A DNA stretch of 19,788 nucleotides from positions 1-19,788 of the forward strand of contig JAEZHM010000033.1 in assembly GCA_023416585.1 (NCBI GenBank), read 5' to 3'. Each line of letters begins with the position of its first letter. Positions within the stretch are counted from its first letter, which is position 1. The DNA is from Bacillota bacterium (GTDB taxonomy: Bacteria; Bacillota; Clostridia; Christensenellales; Aristaeellaceae). Positions 1 through 5,653 of this stretch are shown one piece after another. A program made the translations under genes and the position numbers. Below the pieces are notes generated by a model. That model was not told where the DNA came from and ran no database searches. It was given only the letters and a program-made list of their open reading frames with translations.

Positions 1-66
1 GTCTTCCTGTGTGAGCGTGCCCTCCAGATAATCCGTCAGAAGGGCTTCAAAGCGTTCGCAATTCAA
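1..66 (-). CDS. Anti-sigma factor, zinc-finger type (N-terminal fragment, cut by window edge)
   Basis: Only the first 22 residues are in the window; they read MNCERFEALLTDYLEGTLTQ and then ED. An N-terminal Met-Asn-Cys-Glu followed by an amphipathic 'LLxDYLEGxL' helix is typical of zinc-binding anti-sigma domains (zf-HC2/RsiW-like), in which this Cys and a later HxxxCxxC hold zinc. That later part lies outside the window, so the assignment rests on this start and on the sigma factor just upstream. The start is TTG at 66-64. Its last two bases belong to the TGA stop of the sigma gene (TTGA overlap), and AGGAGGG lies 7 nt upstream inside the sigma gene. The overlap implies translational coupling, so sigma and inhibitor are made together. 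An inhibitory membrane protein is expected from the family but is not visible here. Confidence 0.7.
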   Translation of the reverse strand, partial: MNCERFEALLTDYLEGTLTQED

Positions 67-665
67 TTGTTGGCCCTCCTTTCATTTCTTTGGACGGTCA
101 CGCTGGAGAAAAGTTCCGCGTGTTCCACAAGAATTTCTTTTAATTTCAAACGAGCGCGGTTGATCCGGCTTTTGACCGTACCCACGGGCGTGTTGGTTAT
201 CTTAGCGATCTCGTCATAGCCCATATCTTCCACCTGGGATAAAAGAAGCACGGTCCGCATTTCTTCCGGCAGTTTGTCAAGCCCCTTCTTCAAAGCCTCC
301 ATGCGCTCTTTCTGCTCCAGGGCGCTGTAAGGGGTCTGGCCCTTATCCTCGGGAGTAAAGCCGTTCTCCGAAAGCGCATCCAGGGATTCTGCCTGGATCC
401 GCTTGCGCCTTCTTAAAGCGTCCAAACAAATATTGTAGGCGATGCGGTACAGCCATGTTTCCAGCTTGGCTTCGCTGCGGTAGCTGTTCATGGCCCGGTA
501 GGCGCGTAAAAGCGCTTCCTGTGCGCAGTCACCGGCATCCTGTTCGTTGCCCATAAGCTTAAAGCAGGTCAGATAGATCCTGCGTTCAAAGGGTGCCACC
601 AGCGCCTCAAAGGCGGCCGCATCACCGCGTTTGGCTCGGGCCACCATCAACTCGTCTGTCTGCAC
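63..665 (-). CDS. ECF-type RNA polymerase sigma factor (sigma-70 family, RpoE/SigW-like)
   Basis: A 200-residue group 4 sigma factor that would direct RNA polymerase to a stress or envelope regulon. Region 2 spans about residues 25-95, with the core-binding and -10 recognition part around AGDCAQEALLRAYRAM and LETWLYRIAYNICLDALRRR. Region 4 spans about 125-178 and ends in the helix-turn-helix 'GYDEIAKITNTPVGTVKSRI' that reads the -35. No region 1.1 or 3 is present, as usual for ECF factors. The start is GTG at 665-663, with GGAGGG 5 nt upstream. The gene overlaps the anti-sigma gene by 4 nt, which predicts release of the sigma factor on a signal sensed by that partner. I found no convincing promoter of the sigma factor's own ECF class upstream. 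The family is certain; the regulon is unknown. Confidence 0.93.
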   Translation of the reverse strand: MQTDELMVARAKRGDAAAFEALVAPFERRIYLTCFKLMGNEQDAGDCAQEALLRAYRAMNSYRSEAKLETWLYRIAYNICLDALRRRKRIQAESLDALSENGFTPEDKGQTPYSALEQKERMEALKKGLDKLPEEMRTVLLLSQVEDMGYDEIAKITNTPVGTVKSRINRARLKLKEILVEHAELFSSVTVQRNERRANN

Positions 666-774
666 GGTATCCCTCCATTTCTGCGTCGTCCATAGGATGA
701 ACGGTACATACCCTGTTTTTCATGCCCCGAAGAATCATAAAAGAAAAAACGGAAGAAAAACATAGCGCATTTGC

Positions 775-804
775 TTGACATGTTCTTTTTTACCATGGTA
801 TCAT
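775..804 (+). promoter_or_regulatory. Sigma-A promoter of the T-box-like leader / XRE-cupin operon
   Basis: A perfect -35 TTGACA at 775-780 is followed after 18 nt by TATCAT at 799-804. TG one base before the -10 makes it an extended -10 element. Transcription should start near 811-815, just before the conserved part of the leader RNA. This is one of the strongest promoter matches in the window. Confidence 0.8.
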
Positions 805-814
805 ACCTTCAATC

Positions 815-1084
815 AAATATCCACAATAAATGCCAGAACGGAGACAAGCGTTTCCCATTCCTGCTTATAGAGAGCCGGCGGTTGGTGCAAGCCGGCAGCA
901 GCGGGTCACGCGCATCACTCCCGAGCAGCCGGGCTGAACAGGGGCTTTCCCCCAATAGGTCCGGACGGCGCCGCGTGATAGGCTAGGGCTTGTTGGAGCC
1001 GAAGCATAGGGGAGGGATGTACCGTTTCCCCAAAGTGGAGTTATTCGGCATACAAGCCCCGCACCATAAGGTGTGGGGTTTTTT
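815..1084 (+). ncRNA. T-box type leader RNA (atypical) upstream of the XRE-cupin / acyl-CoA synthetase operon
   Basis: This 450-base gap between genes holds a structured leader. Stem I hallmarks are seen: AGAGAGCCGGC (869-879), then GGTTGGTGCAA and GCCGGC (891-896), which is the distal loop of T-box stem I. CTGCT (861-865) pairs with AGCAG (924-928), followed by GGGCTGAAC (931-939) and AATAGG (954-959), resembling the family's 'GAA...AGTAGG'. In the expression domain, AGGGATGTACCGTT (1013-1026) matches the T-box AGGGTGGTACCGCG at 10 of 14 positions, but the TGG that binds the tRNA CCA end is changed. GGGCTTGT (986-993) can pair with ACAAGCCC (1052-1059) and GCCGAA (998-1003) with TTCGGC (1044-1049), forming an antiterminator-like fold that overlaps the terminator arm. 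T-boxes normally sense uncharged tRNA. The specifier codon could not be assigned because a GGGG-CTTT-CCCC hairpin (941-952) lies where it should be. Confidence 0.72.
1057..1084 (+). terminator. Intrinsic terminator ending the leader (riboregulated attenuator)
   Basis: CCCCGCACC (1057-1065), an ATAA loop and GGTGTGGGG (1070-1078) form a 9-bp stem with one G-U pair, followed by six T residues (1079-1084). It lies between the leader promoter and the first gene, so it should act as an attenuator. Its 5' arm shares bases 1057-1059 with the alternative helix 986-993/1052-1059. Confidence 0.85.
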
Positions 1085-1114
1085 GTACTACACAACAAAA
1101 AGGGAGGCGTTCCT

Positions 1115-1684
1115 ATGAACCAGATCGAGCTGATTGCCATGCGAATTAGAGATTTGAGGGAGATCAATTCCCTCACCGCCCTTCAGGTGGCGCAAAAGGC
1201 CGGTATTCCCCAGGAGGAATACGAGGCCTACGAATCCGGGTTAAGGGATTTTTCCTTCTCTCACCTGTTCAATATTGCGGAAGTGCTGCAGGTGGACATC
1301 TCCGACCTTTTGACTGGGGAAAGCCCAAAGCTCAAAGGGTATGTACTGACCAGAAGCGGCAAAGGCCTTGCCTTTGACAGGCGGAAGCAATACCACTATC
1401 ATCACCTGGCTTACAACTTTGCCCACAAGCTGGCGGAGCCCTTTGTGGTGACCGTGGAAAAGGATGAGCCCGATGCCAGGAAGCAGGCCCACAGTCATGA
1501 GGGCCAGGAGTTTGATTATGTGCTGGAGGGTATGCTGCGCCTTACGCTTGGCGGCAACGAACTGGTTTTGGCACCCGGAGATTCCATTTATTATGACAGT
1601 TCGCTGCCCCATGCCATGTATGCCGTGGAAGGGGACTGCAGGTTTATCGCGGTGGTCATCAAAGGGCCCGAAGCGCAAAAGTGA
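1115..1684 (+). CDS. XRE-family HTH transcriptional regulator with C-terminal cupin domain
   Basis: A 189-residue two-domain regulator. Residues 5-65 form an XRE helix-turn-helix (recognition part around SLTALQVAQKAGIPQEEYEA). Residues 105-183 form a cupin_2 barrel with a likely metal- or ligand-binding set: H126, H128, E132 and H166, in the contexts AHSHEGQEF and LAPGDSIYYDSSLPH. Such proteins bind a small molecule in the cupin and control a neighbouring operon. The gene is followed 12 nt later by an acyl-CoA synthetase, so that enzyme's substrate or product is the obvious candidate effector (inference). The ATG at 1115 was chosen because AGGGAGG lies about 7 nt upstream; a start at 1073 would lie inside the terminator. 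Transcription has to pass the attenuator at 1057-1084. Confidence 0.9.
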   Translation: MNQIELIAMRIRDLREINSLTALQVAQKAGIPQEEYEAYESGLRDFSFSHLFNIAEVLQVDISDLLTGESPKLKGYVLTRSGKGLAFDRRKQYHYHHLAYNFAHKLAEPFVVTVEKDEPDARKQAHSHEGQEFDYVLEGMLRLTLGGNELVLAPGDSIYYDSSLPHAMYAVEGDCRFIAVVIKGPEAQK

Positions 1685-1696
1685 AGGAGGTAGCGT

Positions 1697-3373
1697 ATGC
1701 AGCCGCTGTATAAAAAGTATGTAACCGTTCAGGGAGACTTTCTTTCCTATGAGGATTTCAATAAAAATTTTAGGCTTCGGCGTCCAGACTCCTTCAATTT
1801 TGCTTTCGATGTAGTGGATGAACTGGCAGCATCGGACCCCGAAGGCCTGGCACTGCTATGGGTAAGCCCCGAAGGGGAAGTCCGCCGCTTTACCTTTGCG
1901 GACATGAAGCTTTTAAGCGACAAGGCGGCCAATTATTTTGCCTCCTTGGGCGTGAAAAAGGGCGACAAGGTGATGCTGATACTAAAGCGCCACCATGAGT
2001 TCTGGCCCGTCCTCATGGCGCTGCACAAGCTGGGTGCCGTGGGCGTACCCGCCACTCACCTTTTGACCGAGAAGGATGTGGTGTACCGCTGCAATGCAGC
2101 CAAGGTCATGACCATTGTATGCACCGGCCATCACAGCACCATCATGGACGCGGTGGAGGCAGCCAAACCCCACTGCCCGACGCTTAGGAATCTTGTGGCC
2201 GTACGGGAAGGCCGGGCGGGGTGGCTGTCTTACAGCGAGGGCATGGAAAAAGCATCTTCTGTTTTTGCAAAGCCGCAAGGGGATGCATACGCCCATAACG
2301 AGGATCCCCTGCTTCTATACTTCACCAGCGGAACCACCGGCATGCCCAAGATGGTGCTCCACGATCATTATTACCCCCTTGGCCATATCATCACCGCCGT
2401 GTACTGGCTTAAGGTTCAGCCGGGCGGGCTTCACCTGACCGTTTCGGAGACCGGCTGGGCCAAGTCCGTATGGGGCAAGCTGTACGGCCAGTGGCTGGGC
2501 GGATGTGCGGTGTTTACCTATGATCTGGATAAGTTTGTGGCAAAAGAACTTCTGCAGCTCATACAGGACCATGGCATCACCTCCTTCTGCGCGCCGCCTA
2601 CCATGTACCGCTACATGCTGCAGGAGGATTTCAAAAACTATGATTTGAGCACCCTTCGCCACTGCTCCGTGGCTGGAGAGCCCTTAAACCCCGACATGGC
2701 GGCGGAGTTTGTAAAGCGTACCGGCGTAGAGCTGCGGGAAGCCTTTGGCCAGACGGAGCTTGTGGTGACTTTGGCCACCTTCCCCTGGATGAAGGTATGC
2801 CCCGGTTCCATGGGCAAACCCTCCCCTCTGTTTGATGTGGACCTGATCGATGAGGAGGGCAATTCCTGCCCGCCGGGAGTAAGCGGCGAGATCGTGGTAA
2901 GAACCCATCATGGCAAGCCCATCGGTATGTTCCATGGCTATTACCTGGATGAAAAGCTCACCAGATCCGTATGGAACAATGATATTTACCACACCGGGGA
3001 TACCGCCTGGCGGGATGAGTGGGGCTACTATTGGTATGTGGGCCGGGCGGACGATGTGATCAAGTCCTCCGGTTACCGCATCGGGCCCTTTGAGGTGGAA
3101 AGTGCATTATTAGAACATCCCGCCGTGCTGGAGACTGCCATTACCGCCGCGCCCGACGAGCTTCGCGGCCAGGTAGTCAAGGCTACTGTAGTTTTGAAGC
3201 CGGGTTACACCCCGTCCGATGCATTGAGGCATGAGCTTCAGGAGCATGTGAAGAAGATCACCGCTCCCTATAAGTACCCGCGCATCATAGAGTTTGTGGA
3301 CTCTCTGCCCAAAACCATCAGCGGCAAGATCCGCCGCACGGAGCTTAGGCAGCGGGATGCAAAGAAGAAGTAA
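1697..3373 (+). CDS. AMP-forming acyl-CoA synthetase (medium-chain / ACSM-MACS-like)
   Basis: A 558-residue ANL-superfamily ligase that activates a carboxylic acid with ATP to an acyl-adenylate and then to the CoA thioester in the cytoplasm. Motifs seen in order: phosphate loop YFTSGTTGMPK (208-218), adenine-binding AFGQTE (349-354), YHTGD (431-435), the hinge and GRADDVIKSSGYRIGPFEVE region just after it, and the C-terminal catalytic lysine K544 in ISGKIRR. Length and the GxxxxGYYWYVGRADD pattern fit medium-chain/branched-chain acyl-CoA synthetases rather than acetyl-CoA synthetase, which is about 650 residues. AGGAGG lies 7 nt before the ATG. It follows the XRE-cupin gene by 12 nt, so the two are one operon. 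A branched-chain, aryl or medium-chain acid are all possible substrates; the sequence alone does not decide. Confidence 0.92.
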   Translation: MQPLYKKYVTVQGDFLSYEDFNKNFRLRRPDSFNFAFDVVDELAASDPEGLALLWVSPEGEVRRFTFADMKLLSDKAANYFASLGVKKGDKVMLILKRHHEFWPVLMALHKLGAVGVPATHLLTEKDVVYRCNAAKVMTIVCTGHHSTIMDAVEAAKPHCPTLRNLVAVREGRAGWLSYSEGMEKASSVFAKPQGDAYAHNEDPLLLYFTSGTTGMPKMVLHDHYYPLGHIITAVYWLKVQPGGLHLTVSETGWAKSVWGKLYGQWLGGCAVFTYDLDKFVAKELLQLIQDHGITSFCAPPTMYRYMLQEDFKNYDLSTLRHCSVAGEPLNPDMAAEFVKRTGVELREAFGQTELVVTLATFPWMKVCPGSMGKPSPLFDVDLIDEEGNSCPPGVSGEIVVRTHHGKPIGMFHGYYLDEKLTRSVWNNDIYHTGDTAWRDEWGYYWYVGRADDVIKSSGYRIGPFEVESALLEHPAVLETAITAAPDELRGQVVKATVVLKPGYTPSDALRHELQEHVKKITAPYKYPRIIEFVDSLPKTISGKIRRTELRQRDAKKK

Positions 3374-3413
3374 GGAAGAACATTAACTCATCTTGAAAGG
3401 CTTTCTTTTCCGA

Positions 3414-3441
3414 ACAGGGCCACCCATATGGATGGCCCTGT
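3414..3441. terminator. Hairpin between convergent genes, probable terminator
   Basis: ACAGGGCCA (3414-3422) and TGGCCCTGT (3433-3441) pair perfectly over 9 bp. The inner CC-ATAT-GG can extend the stem past one mismatch. Only a short T-run (TTTG) follows on the plus strand. It lies between the acyl-CoA synthetase stop and the oppositely oriented reductase, where a shared terminator is expected. Confidence 0.65.
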
Positions 3442-3481
3442 TTGCTGCTGTCTGCTGTCGTTGATCCTTTCCTTACGTACG

Positions 3482-4012
3482 CTAAACGCATTGATATTGA
3501 AGCTGTACAAGCCCGGAGGGAAACGTTTTCGAGGAGACAAGCTTGAGTTTCGTTTCCGGCAGCCCATCCTGAAACAACCTGATGCCGCCGCCAAGAATTA
3601 CCGGAATGATGGATATGACGCATTCTTCTATTAAATGCTGCGATAAAAGGGCATGGACTACACTTGCGCCGCCATCAATAAAAATGTGTCCGTTTTCCTT
3701 TTGCTTTTCCTTTAATATCAATTCCTCCAGACTTCCGGAATAGAAGGTCACAATTTCGTCGTTTCCGGTTCTTTCATTGGAAAGGATATAGTTTGTTTTA
3801 TCCTTGTGGAGATAACCGGCTCCGAGAGACAATACCTTCTCGTATGTTTTGCGCCCCATGATAACGGTACCGACACTATGGATGAAGTCGGAATATCCAT
3901 AATCTTCTCCCGGCATATCTACCATGGATAGCCAATCTATCCCGCCGTCTTCTGTGGCAATGCAGCCATCCAGACTCATTGCAATGTACAGGATTACCTT
4001 GCTGCTCATCAT
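3482..4012 (-). CDS. Dihydrofolate reductase-fold (RibD C-terminal domain) family protein
   Basis: A 176-residue stand-alone RibD_C/DHFR-like domain. This fold uses NAD(P)H to reduce pteridine- or pyrimidine-like substrates, but the physiological substrate of these small proteins is generally unknown. Seen: the N-terminal strand and loop LYIAMSLDGCIA with D15, a DGGIDWL segment, the cofactor-loop motif GTVIMGRKTYE (48-58), IFIDGGASVVHALL, and a C-terminal VILGGGIRLF. It is not a canonical folA, which lacks the IDGG and GGGIRLF signatures. The start at 4012 (or the adjacent ATG at 4009) is preferred because GGAGG lies 5-8 nt upstream; an upstream start at 4069 has no ribosome site. The gene is more AT-rich than those on either side and is transcribed alone against its neighbours, which suggests an accessory gene. 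Confidence 0.88.
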   Translation of the reverse strand: MMSSKVILYIAMSLDGCIATEDGGIDWLSMVDMPGEDYGYSDFIHSVGTVIMGRKTYEKVLSLGAGYLHKDKTNYILSNERTGNDEIVTFYSGSLEELILKEKQKENGHIFIDGGASVVHALLSQHLIEECVISIIPVILGGGIRLFQDGLPETKLKLVSSKTFPSGLVQLQYQCV

Positions 4013-4189
4013 AGACACCTCCAGCTTTTGATAGGAATAATATATACATAATTTCCACCCGTGAACCACTGGAAAACAATTGCTTTTATGGCATGTATGT
4101 CGATGCGTCTAAAATGAGTCATGCTTGTATTTTTTGTATATTACAGGTACAATTGACCGGACAGAACGTAAGGAATGCAGGTGAAGCGG

Positions 4190-4972
4190 ATGATTGGCGA
4201 AGCGGAATTTGACAGGATAAAGACGGCTGCGGGTACGTGCAAGTACTCGTCTTTGGATTATGCAGAATTTGACGACTGTCGTAACGCGGATGTGATCATA
4301 GATGACGGCCATCTCGTGATTCTTTGTGACCGCGGAAAATCACCGTCCTTTCTGTATTTTGCTGCGGATGATTTCAATTATGTCATTGAACAAATCAAAA
4401 AGATAAGTGAACCGCTACGCATCAATTTTGTGCCGCATGAGCATGCGCAAAAGCTTTGTGATATCGGGTTTGAGACATGGGGCGAGTATAATGATTATTT
4501 CAATAAGGAGCTGAAAACGGCTCCCATCGGATCATGCAGCTATGGTGATATTGAGTTCTTGCATCCTAATGATTGCCCGGCCGCCTCGCTTGTGTCAAAG
4601 AAGTGCGAAGGCCAGTCCAGAGGGTTTGGCGGCGAGACGGCCGAATGGTTTGCCGAATGGATTGCGGAAAACGACGCCATCATCGTGCGCGAAAATGGGG
4701 AGATTGCCGGTTTCTGCTGCGTTGCCATCTATTCCGAAGGTACCACGCTGTGGATCAGGGAGATTGCCGTAGAACCTATGTATCAGGGCAAAGGGTACGG
4801 TAAAAGGCTGATAGAACAGGCGATATGTTATGGAATTGAAAATGGCGCGGTGAAAGGGTTCCTTGCGGTGGATACCATGAACGAAAACGCAATCCATATC
4901 TATGAAAAGTACGGCTTCAAGGCAAAAGGCGATGAGGGCGAGCTGCAAATGGTCAGGCGCTGCATATATTAA
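4190..4972 (+). CDS. GNAT-family N-acetyltransferase
   Basis: About 260 residues. The C-terminal half (about 130-255) is a GNAT domain. The acetyl-CoA binding motif A is seen as IREIAVEPMYQGKGYGKRL, with the Q/RxxGxG/A pattern QGKGYGK, followed by motif B 'NENAIHIYEKYGF'. The N-terminal about 125 residues contain a recurring 'ILCDRGKSPSFLYFAADDF'-type segment. They are not recognisable as a second GNAT by motif, but may be a degenerate GNAT-like half. The acceptor substrate is unknown. The start is uncertain: ATG 4190 has AGGTG 6 nt upstream, GTG 4181 has AAGGA 6 nt upstream, and ATG 4175 abuts AAGGA too closely. A strong terminator follows at 5029-5067, so it forms a single-gene unit. Base composition is lower in GC than the core genes. 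Confidence 0.87.
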   Translation: MIGEAEFDRIKTAAGTCKYSSLDYAEFDDCRNADVIIDDGHLVILCDRGKSPSFLYFAADDFNYVIEQIKKISEPLRINFVPHEHAQKLCDIGFETWGEYNDYFNKELKTAPIGSCSYGDIEFLHPNDCPAASLVSKKCEGQSRGFGGETAEWFAEWIAENDAIIVRENGEIAGFCCVAIYSEGTTLWIREIAVEPMYQGKGYGKRLIEQAICYGIENGAVKGFLAVDTMNENAIHIYEKYGFKAKGDEGELQMVRRCIY

Positions 4973-5028
4973 AGCCTGACCAATTCCTGATTTAAAATCC
5001 AAGCTTGAAGGAAAGGCCTTCCTGTGGC

Positions 5029-5067
5029 AAGATAGTGTCATCCATTTGGGTGGCTCTATCTTTTTTT
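5029..5067 (+). terminator. Strong intrinsic terminator after the GNAT gene
   Basis: AAGATAG (5029-5035) pairs with CTATCTT (5056-5062) and CATCC with GGGTG around an ATTT loop; the internal GT/GC positions also pair. A run of seven T residues follows at 5061-5067. It cleanly separates the GNAT gene from the second sigma factor. Confidence 0.88.
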
Positions 5068-5084
5068 GCATTTCATTCCAATCA

Positions 5085-5111
5085 TGAAAGAATCCTTCCG
5101 AAGCATGCGTC
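5085..5111 (+). promoter_or_regulatory. Candidate ECF-type autoregulatory promoter
   Basis: TGAAAG (5085-5090) and CGTC (5108-5111) are 17 nt apart. This resembles the TGAAAC-N16-CGTC/A layout of many ECF promoters, and it lies just before an ECF sigma gene, where self-activation is common. The elements are short, so a chance match is possible. No good sigma-A promoter was seen in the same interval. Confidence 0.4.
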
Positions 5112-5134
5112 TAAAAGGTGAAGGAGGTGAGGGG

Positions 5135-5653
5135 ATGCCCTCTGTGGAGGTACCACACAGAGCCGGAACCCAAGACATCGAGCGTATGATGTCGCTATAT
5201 GGGCGCGCCTTGCTTCGCATGTGCTATGTTTATCTGCAGGATATGGCCTTGGCCGAGGATGCTGTTCAGGATACATTTTTCAAAGCCTACCTGCATTTTG
5301 GCAGCTTTCATGGCCTAAGCTCTGAAAAGACATGGCTTACGCAGATTGCCATCAACACATGTAAAAGTATCTTAAGAAAGCCTTGGTGGAAGCACGTCGA
5401 CAGGAGCAAAGGCCTGGAGAACATGCCATTGCCGGTAAGCGATATTGCTCCGGCGGATGGCGAAGTTTTGCGTGCTGTCATGAATTTGCCTGAAAAGTAC
5501 AGGGGTTCAGTACTTTTGTATTACTACCAGGAACTGAAGACGGATGATGTTGCAAAGATTTTAGGCATCGCCCCATCCACTGTATTGGTGCGCTTGAAAA
5601 GGGCACGGGAAAAGCTGAAATCTCAGCTGGAAGGGTGGTATTTTGATGAATAG
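5135..5653 (+). CDS. ECF-type RNA polymerase sigma factor
   Basis: A 172-residue group 4 sigma factor. Region 2 covers roughly residues 15-85 (MSLYGRALLRMCYVYLQDMA, AEDAVQDTFFKAYLHF, EKTWLTQIAINTCKSILR). Region 4 covers about 110-165, with the helix-turn-helix KTDDVAKILGIAPSTVLVRL. It is shorter than the factor at 63-665 and not a close copy of it. The ATG at 5135 was chosen because GGAGGTGA ends 4 nt upstream; an earlier ATG at 5066 lies in the preceding terminator's T-run. The 3' end overlaps the start of a membrane protein gene by 8 nt, the usual sigma/anti-sigma coupling. A TGAAAG-N17-CGTC element upstream could allow autoregulation. Confidence 0.92.
   Translation: MPSVEVPHRAGTQDIERMMSLYGRALLRMCYVYLQDMALAEDAVQDTFFKAYLHFGSFHGLSSEKTWLTQIAINTCKSILRKPWWKHVDRSKGLENMPLPVSDIAPADGEVLRAVMNLPEKYRGSVLLYYYQELKTDDVAKILGIAPSTVLVRLKRAREKLKSQLEGWYFDE

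Noticed and set aside
690..720. TGAAAA ... CGTT on the minus strand as an ECF self-promoter for the first sigma gene
   Set aside because: The spacing is about 13 nt instead of 16-17 and the -35 is poor, so I did not call it.
771..986. A 71-residue open frame on the plus strand in the gap before the XRE-cupin gene
   Set aside because: It lies within the promoter and structured leader RNA, has no ribosome site, and its sequence is explained by T-box stem I elements.
3482..4012. Calling the reductase folA or an antifolate-resistance gene
   Set aside because: The motifs match the RibD C-terminal family; folA signatures are absent and no resistance-cassette context is seen.
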